Origin: Blastocladiella britannica
Lineage: Eukaryota; Blastocladiomycota; Blastocladiomycetes; Blastocladiales; Blastocladiaceae
NCBI GenBank assembly: GCA_025349905.2
Contig: MU624702.1
Location: forward strand, 1-30,427
Length of the DNA: 30,427 nt
Reading direction: 5' to 3'
Part shown: one piece after another, positions 1 to 9,388 of the stretch
Layout: the number at the start of each line of letters is the position of its first letter
How positions within the stretch are numbered: position 1 is the stretch's first letter
Position numbers and translations under genes: made by a program
The notes under the pieces: model-generated
What the model was told of the DNA's origin: nothing
The model's database searches: none
What the model saw: only the letters and a program-made list of their open reading frames with translations

Positions 1-115
1 CGCCATATATTCTCGTACTACCTCGTACCCTTGGTCCCGACACATCCCGACCGTTGCAATGACAGGAAGTAAATGGGAAGCAAGTGAACACAGAGGCAGG
101 TCATGGATCATGACA

Positions 116-184
116 GCGGTCCGTGGAAGGATTTATAGAATATATATGCTTGCCAAGCAATTGACTCGCGACAGTGAACCAAAG
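116..184 (+). repeat. Left arm of an inverted repeat bracketing the ankyrin-like gene
   Basis: These 69 nt read on the plus strand from GCGGTCCGTGGAAGG to GAACCAAAG. They match the reverse complement of 1214-1280 with five substitutions and one 2-nt gap (TATATAT against TATAT), about 93% identity by hand alignment. The two arms lie on either side of the ankyrin-like gene at 208-1056. Similarity stops at both ends of the arms. No target-site duplication was recognised. It may be the terminal repeat of a small mobile unit or a duplicated promoter or UTR block. Confidence 0.8.
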
Positions 185-207
185 ACAAGTTCCGAATTCC
201 CAATACA

Positions 208-1056
208 TTAAGTACGTGACGTCTGAATCGTCACAAAATTGCGCCACCACTCAAGCACATCGACATGGCCGTTCTTGCTGGCCCAGTCCATGGCATTCTC
301 AGAGTACTTGAGCTCAAGGCCAGAAGCACGCCACCACTTGAGCACATCGATGTGGCCGTTCTTGCTGGCATCGCTCATGGCATCCAACGAATACTTGAGC
401 TCGAGACCAGAATCACGCCACCAGTTGAGCACATCGACATGCCCACTCCTGCTGGCCCAGTCCATGGCAATCTCCGAGTACTTGAGCTTGAGGCCAGAAG
501 CACGCCACCATTGGAGCATATTGATGTGGCCCTTGTCGCTGGCCCAGTCCATGGCCCAATTTGAATACTTGAGCTCGAGGCTAGAATCGCACCACCAGTT
601 GAGCACGTCGATGTGGCCGTTGCAGCTGGCCCATTCCATGGCCCAATCTGAATACTTGGGCTCGAAGCCGGAATCGTGCCACCAGTTGAGCACATTGATG
701 TGGCCGTTGCAGCTGGCCCCATCCATGGCATTCCGCGAGTACAAGTACGTGAATGGCAACCCAAGGGAGCGTCGCACCTGCAGCGTCTCAATCCACCCCA
801 GCTCGCTTGCCATATCAGGCGACATGGACCATGCACAACGGAAAATAGCCATGACCACGTCTGGCGCGTCGTCGCGCAGCATTACACGGGCATATAGGGC
901 CAGTCGGCTTCGATGGGCAGTTGCCAGAGATCCTTTGGACATTCGGTTGTGCTCTGGCCCTGGACAGTCCTCCGTGGTGTCCTCGAGCACAGCATGCACG
1001 AGGATGCGGTTGATGACGTGGACGTTGAGTTCGGCGCGAGGCGGGGTGCTTGTCAT
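208..1056 (-). CDS. Ankyrin-like repeat protein, six 29-residue WW-rich repeats
   Basis: This is an intronless 282-residue ORF. Residues 1-105 form a helical N-terminal region containing VINRILVHA and RSRLALYARVMLRDD. Six tandem repeats of 29 residues follow, with the consensus AMDWASxxGHxDVLxWWRxS then GLELKYS. The ankyrin-type core is the GH-x-DVL segment, but the unit is shorter than the usual 33 residues and carries a fixed Trp-Trp pair. Repeats of this kind form lineage-specific families that I associate with Blastocladiomycota; this is memory, not a search. The likely role is protein-protein binding and no partner is evident. The start is the first ATG of the ORF. The gene lies between two inverted repeats (116-184 and 1214-1280), and a possible broken relative follows at 1496-1808. 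Confidence 0.8.
   Translation of the reverse strand: MTSTPPRAELNVHVINRILVHAVLEDTTEDCPGPEHNRMSKGSLATAHRSRLALYARVMLRDDAPDVVMAIFRCAWSMSPDMASELGWIETLQVRRSLGLPFTYLYSRNAMDGASCNGHINVLNWWHDSGFEPKYSDWAMEWASCNGHIDVLNWWCDSSLELKYSNWAMDWASDKGHINMLQWWRASGLKLKYSEIAMDWASRSGHVDVLNWWRDSGLELKYSLDAMSDASKNGHIDVLKWWRASGLELKYSENAMDWASKNGHVDVLEWWRNFVTIQTSRT
239..735 (-). repeat. 87-nt tandem repeats encoding the ankyrin-like units
   Basis: A block of 87 nt recurs about six times. The landmark CCATGG or its variant CTCATGG recurs every 87 nt, near 289, 376, 463, 550, 637 and 724. The period is exactly 29 codons and differences fall mostly at synonymous or variable repeat positions. This is therefore the coding repeat of the ankyrin-like gene and not a satellite. 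Confidence 0.85.
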
Positions 1057-1213
1057 GGGGTTGTTAAGATTTAATGGATGCGGCGTTTCGGGTTAGAAGC
1101 AAAGTAGTAGGGGGTCGGGACAAGGTGTTGTTGATAACTACAATGTAGTGAATACTTTGACTGGAAAACGCTGTTTGTTTATAATATAGTGGCACTCACG
1201 ACGAAACCAACCT

Positions 1214-1280
1214 CTTTGGTTCTCCGTCGCGAGTCAATTGTTTGACAAGCATATATTCTCTAAATCCTTCCACGGACCGC
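1214..1280 (-). repeat. Right arm of the inverted repeat bracketing the ankyrin-like gene
   Basis: Read on the minus strand, these 67 nt repeat 116-184 in inverted orientation. The shared blocks include GCGGTCCGTGGAAGGATTTA and CAATTGACTCGCGAC. This arm lies about 160 nt upstream of the ankyrin-like start codon, so it may also overlap that gene's promoter. Confidence 0.8.
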
Positions 1281-1400
1281 AGTGCCCCTCCAGCAGTCGT
1301 TACATCTGACTCGCGCCTTTGCACTGCGCCATTTGACGTAGCCGTAATCTTTTTTTCTCGCCGCTGTGACGAGCAGGCTGGGGACTTTGCCGTGGGTGAG

Positions 1401-1434
1401 CACGCGACAAGAGTGAGGGGCTCTTTGTCGCGTG
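1401..1434. repeat. Hairpin with 13-bp arms
   Basis: CACGCGACAAGAG is followed by a 7-nt loop and then CTCTTTGTCGCGTG. The arms are complementary apart from one extra T in the right arm. No bacterial-type terminator role applies in this genome. It could be a small palindromic element or part of an untranslated RNA. Confidence 0.6.
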
Positions 1435-1495
1435 TCATCTATTAAATATATTGTTATTACATAGTTCGACCGCTAGTATATCACTTCCTCGTCTG

Positions 1496-1808
1496 TCAGG
1501 CCCAACGTCCCCGTCCGTAACACTCCTGGACATTACAGTAGGAAGCCTTCAAGAGTATAGACCGTAATCCGTCAAGTAGAACGTGTTTCGGGTAGTGCGG
1601 GAGCAAGGCGAGCCCGTGGCCGTGCATGACGGCAAGGTCAGGACTGTGCTCGAGAAAACCACGGGAGGAAACCACGGGAGAGGACCGCGGCGAGGACGGA
1701 CGGGGCTCGGTCCTTGGGGAGCACATTGAGCACGACAAGGGCTTCTTCGGGCGTGAACGAGGCGCCGGCGGCGTGGGCCAATACCACATAGGCGGCGTGG
1801 TCGATCAT
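1496..1808 (-). pseudogene. Frameshifted short ORF, possibly a relict of an ankyrin-family N-terminus
   Basis: From the ATG at 1808 the minus strand reads a protein-like frame (MIDHAAYVVLAHAAGA, later EEALVVLNVLPKD), which runs into a stop at 1638. A second frame continues from the same place (EHSPDLAVMHGHGLALLPHY) to a stop at 1496. The break coincides with a direct duplication of AAACCACGGGAG, period 13 nt, at 1656-1680. The 313-nt span would fit 100 codons if 13 nt were absent. The hydrophobic helical character (VVLAHA, VLNVLP) resembles the N-terminal region of the nearby ankyrin-like protein (ILVHA). I infer a truncated, inactivated relative. A chance ORF remains possible. Confidence 0.35.
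1656..1680. repeat. Direct duplication of 12 bp, period 13
   Basis: AAACCACGGGAG occurs at 1656-1667 and again at 1669-1680. The duplication lies exactly where the minus-strand reading frame of the putative pseudogene breaks. It changes the length by 13 nt, which is not a multiple of three. Confidence 0.8.
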
Positions 1809-1908
1809 TTTTAATTTTCGAAGGGGATGAGTGAGACGAAACTCCCATCTGGATTGCCCACCAACAAGGCCAGCAAAGGGGAAAAAAAAGTACATTTATA
1901 TATTTGAT

Positions 1909-4900
1909 TTACTCGTCGTCACTGCTGTCCTCATCGTCATTATCGTCCGACACCGCAGGCGTGTCGTCGAGCATGGCCAGTTCCAGGCGCTGAATGACAG
2001 CGCGATCCACAATGCCCTCGCCCATGCGCACCAGCTCGCCGGCGATCGCCGGGACATTGGGTGCCATCAGGTACGTGATATTGCCGTCCTCATCGCCGTC
2101 AGTCTCCATGGCATCTTCCTGATCATTGCTCGACTGGACGCGAATAAACTTGGCGTTGATGGACTCGGCCAGGGCCTCGGGCGACAGATCCAGGCGCTTG
2201 GGTACCAGCACCATCGGGTCAAACAGGACACCCACCGCGGCGCCGTCCACATCGTTGAAGAACAGCCGGCACAAGCTGCCGTACCGCGCCGCCACGTCCT
2301 GGATCCAGCAGTCGACCGGCAGGAACCCGGGCCGGCTTTCGCTGCCACCAATACTGCTGGTGCTGGGAATGGACGAGCCGCGCACCACGTACTTTTTCAC
2401 CACGTCGGCGCGCAGCGGCAGCACCATGTCGAAGTGGTCGAGCGACCCGGCAAACAGCGGCTCAAGCGGCTTCTTGGTCGGCACTGCGGGCAAGTCCGAG
2501 ACCAGTGGGCGGGGAACTAGGAACGCGAGCGCGGCCTTGGCCACCGCCCGCAGCCGCTTGACTGCCAGCAGCTCGATAGGGTGCCGCCTGTACGCCGACG
2601 CCACCACTGCGGTACCGGGTGTTGCGGGCGGGGCCGCATCAATGGTGCCCTGGACCCGGCGGACGTGCGTGGCGGACGGGTCGTCGTTATCTTCAGTCGC
2701 GGCGGCCTCCTTGTTCAGCTTTGCCGCCGCGTCGGCCGTCGAGCCCAGCGGAACCGCTGTGGGAGCATTGTCGCGCACCGAAGCCGCAGAAGCAGCACCG
2801 TCGGACCCGGCAACGCGCGTGCGCACCGCCAACGTCTCGCGGCTCCAGTCGACGGTCCCAATCACCTCGAGAATGCGCACAAACGCGCTGAGAGCGTCGA
2901 CAGGCGGGCGGGCGTGCGCGCTTGTGGCGGATGTGGTGAACACGTGTGCGGCCAGCAGCTCGGAAATGTGGTCGTGGATCTGGTACCCGAGCATGTGCCG
3001 GGCAATAAAGAACTTGAGCAGGCGGGCGGCGGGCGCGTAGGCCGGGAACGCCAGTGCCAAGTTGAGCACGTCGTTGGCGTGGTTCATTTCGGGCCGCAGC
3101 GCGGGCGCGTGCTTGGGCTTGAGGATCATGCGGAAGCAGTGGCCAACGTACTCGAGGTCGAGCGAAAGCGGCGCCGTGACCACGGTGGTACGGGCCACTC
3201 CCGGTTGCGAGTCCAGCAGGTCGGCGTACTGCGACAGAAAAAGCGCCGTCATGTGGTACAGCGGCTCGGGCTCAGTCGGCCATTTCCCAGACGCCTCGAG
3301 CTCGACCACAAACGTTGCCGGCGCGCGGTGCGGCGCGATCGCGGTCTTGGTCAGCTCGGGCGACACGGGCAGAATCGTGGTCGCCGGCAGCGGCATCGAG
3401 TCGTCCAAGTCTCGGATGATGCGGCTCAGCTGGGCGAACGCAACGTCGACCGAAGACACGGCAGGCGAGTGCCCAGCGGCCGCGGTACGGTCTAGTGCGC
3501 GCAGCTGCTTGAGCACCGCATGCTGGCTCCAGTGCTGCGCCGGCGTCACCTTCATGTGCCGCGCGACCACGTAGTCAATGGCCGACGCTACCACTTTCGA
3601 GGGGGCAATACCCGGCCACGTCACTGACTCGGCGATCGACCCGTCCGGGAACCGCCGTAGCTCGGCCTTGGTGCCCCACAGTCGGCGGAAATCACCAGCG
3701 CCGGCCGCATCGATCTCGGGCGACGGGCCCACGTCCACGGCGCGGCTATAGTTGGCCGGGTGCAGGTGCAGGCCAATGACCATTTCGGACGCTTTGCCAT
3801 CATCACTGACTATCGCGGAAGTGGCAGGCGCCGCGGTGGCCACGCTCCAGCTCGAGCCCGTGGACCCTGCCACTGCCGGGGACGTGGTGATAGACACGCG
3901 CGGAACGGCAGCAATCAGGCGCACGCGGTCGGTGAGCGCACGCGCCAGAAGTCGCGGTACGGCACGGTGCAAAAAGAGCTGCAAGCACGGGTCGTCGAGG
4001 CGGACGCGCGGGTTGTAGAACGGAGGTGGCGTGGCTGGGATCGGGATCTGCACCAGCTGGTCGTATTTGGCGACCGACGCCAGCGACGGCGCCAAGAAGA
4101 TGGGCATGAACTCGGATGCCGCGGCCAGCGAGGCTGCGTGCTCGGCCTCGATTTTCAACTGTTTGTATCAAGGTGTGAGCCATATGGTTGTGGACACCAC
4201 GATAAAGAAATATAGGTACCCGGTTTGCATCAGCAATGCCCGCCCACCAGGCGACGTTGCCGCCTTCGCGATCGACAATGGCCACCTCGGCCACACCCTC
4301 CCACTCGGCGAGCGAAACGGTACCCTTTTCGGCCACCACCACCGGCCGCGACCAGTCCTGGTTGGCAGCCCAAAACACAATGGTGCGGAAAATGTGCGAT
4401 GGCTTGAGGTCGCGGCCGACATCGCCACGCAGCGCCAGGGCCGCCGCCGCGTACGAGAGTGGGAAGCCCCACTCGCCGAGACCTTTTTGCTCGGCCCAGA
4501 TCTTGATCAAGCGCATGGCAGCCGGAAGCGCAGGGACCATCACTGCGGCGCGGTGCATGGTTTGCAGGTGCTGGAGCAAGTGCGCATCGGCCAGCAGCTG
4601 TGCATTGTACCGTGGGGTCGGCGGCAGAGGGTCGGCCACGGCCGGATCAGTGGCACCGGGGCGGACATTGTTGCGCGAGGGAGCCAGCTTGGTGGCCGGG
4701 AACAGCGCGCTGTCGATCGCGGGACGCACTACGATGGTGGCAGCGGGACCACGCGGTTTCTTGGCGTTGAGTGGGATCGTCACCAACAACAGCGGCTTGC
4801 GCGGGTCTCCGCGGTCGTAGGTGAAAGTGAGCGCGTGGCCGAGCGGCTGCAGCAGCGACGCGGCGTGCGCCAGGTAGAACGCGCGCTTGTGGAAGTAGCG

Positions 4901-5658
4901 GTGGTTGAGGTGGTCCTTGGCTTGGAACAGGGCCTTTTAGAATGCAGCGTTAGGTCAGTCTTCTTCAGTGTCTGGTATGAGAAATGAGAACAACGTACCG
5001 AGGGCATCTGCACCGCCAAATCTAGGTTGAAGCCTCCACCACGGCGCTTGACGAGCGCTCCGCCCTTGCTCTCGCCGCCAACCAGGAAACTGCCGACCAC
5101 ATCGACGCGTGCGGGCGGCGCGTACCCAAAAGAGTAGTTGACGGCCTCCTTGGCGCCAATCGCCACGTTCCACGGCCACGCGACTTTACGCTTGCGCAGA
5201 TGCTTGCTTGCCTCGTCGAATGAGAGCGAGGGAGTGGCAGAGCCGGCCTCAAGCGCCGATTTCACGCTCACCAAGGCGGCTCGGACGTGTGCTGGCACCG
5301 CAAAACGCGTTTCGGCCAGCAAGGCGTCGGTTTGGAGGTCCAGCGCCGAGTCGAGTTGCATTAGGTCTGTTTTTTTTTTTTTTTTTATAGTTTGATTGCT
5401 TGGATGGTGCACTTGACAATGAAAAAACGGCGGACCAGTGGCAGAAATGTCGAGCATGGGAGTCTGTCCAGCGTTACTAGCAGAGGTGCTGGTCGTCGGA
5501 GCGAGAACCGTGTCCATGGGATTGTCGTCGAGGGTCGGGCCATGGTTACTGACATTGTCGTCGTCGTCTTCATCGCTGAACGTTGAGGCATCCGAATCGG
5601 ACGCATCGTCAACAACCATAGCATCCTCGTAGTCGTCGTCGAACCGAATATCGCTCAT
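1909..5658 (-). CDS. UTP22: U3 snoRNP protein Utp22 (NOL6/Nrap family)
   Basis: This nucleolar component of the small-subunit processome acts in early 18S rRNA maturation; yeast Utp22 works with Rrp7 and the UTP-C module. My model has four exons: 5658-5436, 5366-4999, 4933-4220 and 4158-1909, giving 1184 residues. Introns are 58-69 nt with GT..AG ends and all phases close. The N-terminus is acidic (DDDYED, SDEDDDDN). A nucleotidyltransferase-like fold follows, with VVGSFLVGG and NLDLAVQMPS leading into ALFQAKDHLNHRYFHKRAFY, a Nrap hallmark. Further family signatures are LIKIWAEQKGLGEWGFPLSY, the block LKIEAEHAASL and FVVELEASGKWP. The C-terminus is acidic (NDDEDSSDDE). The first intron has a long poly-A tract before its acceptor. 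The start is the ATG of MSDIRFDDD, 105 nt from the divergent CRT10-like gene. Confidence 0.93.
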
Positions 5659-5763
5659 TTTTATTTTTTTTGGTTGGAATATGGAAGAGCGCGGCAAAAA
5701 AAAAATTCTGAGATCTCGCTCCTGAGATCACGCGTACAGTCGCTGCCATTTAGCGCCTTCATC
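5659..5763. promoter_or_regulatory. Shared divergent promoter, UTP22 and CRT10-like
   Basis: Only 105 nt separate the two start codons. The interval contains A/T tracts near each ATG and the near-palindrome GAGATCTCG or CTGAGATC around 5708-5728. Both genes relate to growth (ribosome biogenesis; dNTP supply in yeast), so co-regulation is conceivable but not shown. Confidence 0.45.
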
Positions 5764-7359
5764 ATGTCCACCACCACGACGACGACGGCCACGCCCATTG
5801 GCCACCTGCCAACGACAAGGTCCTTTCTCGCGCCCGATGTGGCCGCCGGTTTCGAGCCATGGAAAATGTGCAAGCCTTTTTTATTATTTCACACCTTGAG
5901 TTGACTTAGGAAAAAATATTGAATAGGAACCTGACGGCCATCTCGGAACGCGACCCGGCACGCGTATATGTGGCCGTGCGCGACGCAATACGCGTTTACC
6001 ACCTTAATCCCATTTCTCTGGCATGTAAAGGTCCTGCGCTCGCGGTCCTGCGCGGTCCCCTTGTCCGAGATCGGAACCAGGTCCCATTGCAGGCGGACAT
6101 TAACCAGATCAAGGTCGGGTTCCTGGGCAATGCCGAGGTACTAGTTGCTGCTGACGGTATGTCCATATAGCCTATTTGAATACATAAACTCACTAGAATG
6201 ACTATAGATCTTGGCCGGTTCGTATGCCCAATCGTCTCGGTTTTGGAGCCAACCACATTGACTATTTTACGCTTCTAGCGCCTTGATATGGTACACGGAC
6301 ACACTCGATACCACACCGACGCCAACGATCTTGACTTTACCTGCATCCGCCTGGGGCATTGCGATCCACGCATCCTTACACATTGTCGCCATCACCTGCA
6401 ACGCGCACACCGTGACCGTGTACGATCTCCGCACCCCTGCCGCGCGTCGAGCATCTCCAGTGCTCCTGGACAAGGCGACACAGTACTTGGATGTGGGACA
6501 TGAGCCGCAAATCAGCCGCACGTTGGTTGGACACCATAGCAATGTCCCCGGAGTAGTCATTCACTCATCAGGAAAGTGGGCCGCGAGTGTTTCAATCGAC
6601 CACACGTGTCGGATCTGGCGGCTCAGTACGGGCGCGTGCGTGGGCGTGGTGGATTTGCAGCAGTGGTTTGTACCTTCCAGTTTCATGGATCGTAGGATGA
6701 TCTCAAGCCATTTTTAAAGGGGATGGCAAGTGTGTTTCCTTCCTGATGTCGGCACAGACCTGGTGGTGGTATGTGCGACCGTCAACGGAGTCGTAGCGTG
6801 CCGGATTCCAGAACCATCTTCGCAACCGCTACCAGCACCCACAACCGCCAGGCTCACGACCGTGTTTGCGCAACGGCCAACCGCACGCCACCTGTCGCAT
6901 TTCACGCGGCTCAGCATGATACATTTGCTGCCCGAGCTCGGGCTGGTGGCGCTCGGCAGCCAGGACGGGCGGATTGCTCTGATCCGCGTTTCCCCGTCCT
7001 CACCAGCTGTCATGGACGACCAGTTGGGTGACGACGATGGCTCTTCCGGATGGGAAACGGACTCCGAACTAGATGTTGCGACACCAGCAACTGCAGCAGA
7101 CCATGGAGCGACACTCCAAATCGACCTGGTGACGACATTCCCAGCTCGAGGATCCACGGATGAAGCCCAGGCGCCCATGTACGGCATGTTGGTCATGCGA
7201 CGATCGGTCATGGACCCATGGGATGTTGGAGAGCCGTGGTCGGGCACCGCGTATCGCATTGCCAACGTGCTTTTGGACGGGAGCGCGCGATGGGCCGATG
7301 TCGGACCATTCCTGCCGGTCGTGTCCGCGGTTTCGGCGTCTTCTGCACCAGAATATTAG
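5764..7359 (+). CDS. CRT10: Crt10-like WD-repeat protein
   Basis: Yeast Crt10 affects transcription of ribonucleotide reductase genes. The model has five exons: 5764-5867, 5927-6156, 6208-6217, 6279-6665 and 6720-7359, encoding 456 residues with all phases closed. Recognisable Crt10 features in order are a beta-propeller start (ARVYVAVRDAIRVYHLNP), INQIKVGFLGNAEVLVAA followed by the D-x-G-x-x-x-x-WYT blade, SAWGIAIHASLHIVAITCNA, the WD blade HSSGKWAASVSIDHTCRIW, an acidic insert (GDDDGSSGWETDSE), and a C-terminal APMYGML block. The third exon is only 10 nt, chosen because it alone restores the frame between two clear coding blocks. It converges with the small gene at 7439-7707. Family assignment rests on remembered motifs. 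Another Crt10-domain WD protein is the alternative. Confidence 0.72.
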
Positions 7360-7438
7360 AAAATTATTTATTTGTACGTTATTGCTTTTGTGCCTCGGCG
7401 GCCAAGTGCTCTGCAATCTGTTGTAATCCATCGTGAGC

Positions 7439-7707
7439 TCAATACCATAACGAAATACGAGAAAAATGGGACGCAACCAGTTCCTGCTCACGACGAGAAA
7501 TGATGGCCTTGACATTCCGGGCCGTCTCAATTCGTGCCGAGTACGCTTGGGCCGACCCTGAAATAAACTCTCGAGTCAGATTTCGGTTGTAATTCCCCAA
7601 ATTAACATGGAAAAGAACGGACCAACGACACCGAGGACGGTGATGGTGGTCAGGCCGAGGACGGTCGCCTTTTGCAAAAGGTCGGCGAACTTGGATGTTA
7701 CGGACAT
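7439..7707 (-). CDS. Small single-pass membrane protein, possibly Cox14-like
   Basis: A two-exon model (7707-7623 and 7557-7439) gives about 67 residues. The start MSVTSKFADLLQKATVLGL leads into a hydrophobic segment (TTITVLGVV), followed by a basic/acidic helix (ARIETARNVKAIISRREQEL). Size, a single membrane span after a FAD/LAD-type N-terminus and a charged tail match the Cox14 family, small inner-membrane factors for cytochrome c oxidase assembly. Similarity is weak at this length. The donor choice is uncertain: GTCCGT at 7622 and the GT nine bases upstream both keep the frame, and without splicing the ORF ends at 7576 (43 residues from this ATG). The 3' end converges on the CRT10-like gene with 79 nt between stops. 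Confidence 0.5.
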
Positions 7708-7732
7708 TGTCAAAAGAGTAATAAAATATAAT

Positions 7733-9194
7733 TCAATCTTTGGGAAAGAGCGCGCTCTCAGCGTGGTAATCAATGTCGCCAATCTTCCAATCGCTGCCGA
7801 GCAGCAGCTCCCGATTGGAAAAGCGGGAAATGGATGAGAACCGCCTGTCCCGCCGGGATTCCTCCTCGACCGCCGCAGTCACCAGCCGCACCACCACAGT
7901 CCGCTCGTGAAATGGGTCAATGTGACATGGAACCGGCGGCTTGTCGGCGGCAGCAACAGCAGCGGGCGGGATCCAGCCGAGCTCTTCCATGCTGCTCGCC
8001 ACCACCACATGAGTCTCGCGCACCTGGTGCTTGTTGTTGGCATTTTTTTTTTTTGCTCTTGCCCGAGGACGATCCCTTGGTCGGTTTGCTCGGTCGGGAA
8101 ATCGACATGAAAGGGTCGCTGATCTTGGGCTTGAGATCCCCGTACGCCAAATAGGTCGACCCGCTGATCTTGGCTTCGATATCAATCACCATTCGCATTG
8201 CGTGCTTGTCGTCCAGGTCGGCATGGACGATTTGATGCCAACTGGGAGAGTCTGGGTTGTCGATGCGCAAAAGAGCTTGGACGGGGCCGCATTGGCGGAC
8301 CGTGTAATTGCGGTTGGGAAACAGCACGTTTTCCAGATTGGCCTTGGATCCGTGCTATCCAACTCAAGAGTGGTTAGGCTCGTGATGCGGATCTAGCAAA
8401 CGGGAAAGCATGCCAGGATTGACTTGGCAACATTCTTGACGTCCTTGATCTTGGAAATCTTGATGGTAAAACGAGCGTCGGTCCGCGACCGCAACATATC
8501 GTAGTGTGGTTGCAATCGTTTGTGGAACGGGTAGCTGAACATGGCGCGCGTGGATGCCGAGCCCCAGTCAAACGGCTTGGACGGGTCAAATGAGAGAGAC
8601 TCGAGGCCGATCCAGATGGCCGGCCCAGCTATTGGCTTTGCGAGTCGGGGTGAGTGCCATCAGACAACTAAAATATGGAACGGACTCTAGGTGGACTTGG
8701 AGGAGGACCATACCCATGCGAACAAGGTACCCATTCTTTCCATAGTAAAGCAACCGAGCTGCCCACAACCCGAGATGCCTTTGAATCGTAAAATGGTTCT
8801 GAACGGCGAGAAAAGCGTGCCTGATCCGCTGGAAAGTCCCAAACACCGTTCCAGATTCCATAAAGTCCGTGCGGGGCGGACCGCGCTTGACTTGATCGAC
8901 CGTCAGGTACGCCGGCTCGTCGCTAAACCGCCACGGGTGCTTGAAGTACATGGGGTCACCGCGGACACTGGGCAGCGGGACCGGTACCACTCGCGCCTTT
9001 GTGATCGGGTCAATACTGTTGTCGAGAACATGCTCAAGGGCGATGGGGTCGGGCGGTGGTGGGGGAGGAGTCTGCGCCTTGGGCGTAAGCTTGACGTGCA
9101 GCGACCGCACCCGAGGACAAGCCCGCAGAGAAGCACGCAGAGCCACACAGTGGACGCCCGTCGCAGGTATGGTGGCCAAGTGGTGGACATGCAT
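7733..9194 (-). CDS. Unrecognised conserved-looking protein with a frame break at A12
   Basis: The three-exon model is 9194-8714, 8628-8402 and 8354-7733, encoding about 442 residues if one base of the A run is discounted. I do not recognise the family. The N-terminal frame is Arg/His-rich without acidic residues (HCVALRASLRACPRVRS), as in mitochondrial presequences. A proline tract (TPPPPPPDP) follows, then globular blocks YFKHPWRFSDEPAYLTVDQV, AIWIGLESLSFDPSKPFDWG and TDARFTIKISKIKDVKNVAK. The last exon has MRMVIDIEAKISGSTYLAYG, a lysine-rich linker and an acidic/basic C-terminus. The frame must shift by one nucleotide at twelve T (plus strand, 8043-8054). Without the shift the ORF runs to 7917 in an unlikely Cys/Gln-rich frame. 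An alternative ATG at 9190, in another frame, opens with a signal-like segment (STVWLCVLLCGLVLGCG). Confidence 0.65.
8043..8054. repeat. T12 homopolymer at a reading-frame break
   Basis: Twelve T on the plus strand are twelve A in the coding strand, at the point where the two parts of the 7733-9194 gene lie in different frames. Exon lengths sum to 1330 nt, one more than a multiple of three. This is consistent with a one-base surplus in the run. Confidence 0.7.
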
Positions 9195-9388
9195 TTTTCC
9201 TTTACTTATATACAGCGCGCTCAGTATGCGCTCAATAGGCGTGTCTGCGGAAGAAAGAGAAAAGCGCCGCCATCTTTATCCAGTGCCCCCTGAGATGTGC
9301 TCTTTGTCTCACTTCAAGGAGGCTCCCCTTGTTCCCCAACTCTTCACAAAAATTCGAATAAGAGTGTCTGAGACCATACATATAAGAC

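Larger units (their letters stand above)
1057..1495. other. Intergenic region upstream of the ankyrin-like gene
   Basis: About 440 nt without a supported gene. It holds the right arm of the inverted repeat (1214-1280) and a 13-bp hairpin (1401-1434). AT-rich tracts such as TATAATATAG near 1180 lie about 120 nt upstream of the ankyrin-like start on the minus strand and could serve as promoter. Short ORFs in both strands look like chance ORFs. Confidence 0.5.

Noticed and set aside
239..735. Regular repeats that could suggest a CRISPR array
   Set aside because: The period is an exact 29 codons with no constant repeat/variable spacer structure, in a eukaryotic genome with introns.
239..1096. 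285-codon plus-strand ORF across the ankyrin repeats
   Set aside because: Its repeats are a by-product of the 87-nt coding repeat on the minus strand. The minus frame carries the ankyrin-like GH-x-DVL pattern.
1196..1438. 80-codon minus-strand ORF covering the right repeat arm
   Set aside because: It has no protein-like pattern and overlaps the inverted repeat and the hairpin, so it is probably a chance ORF.
2581..3495. 304-codon plus-strand ORFs opposite UTP22
   Set aside because: They are shadows of the conserved UTP22 last exon, with biased composition and no recognisable motif.
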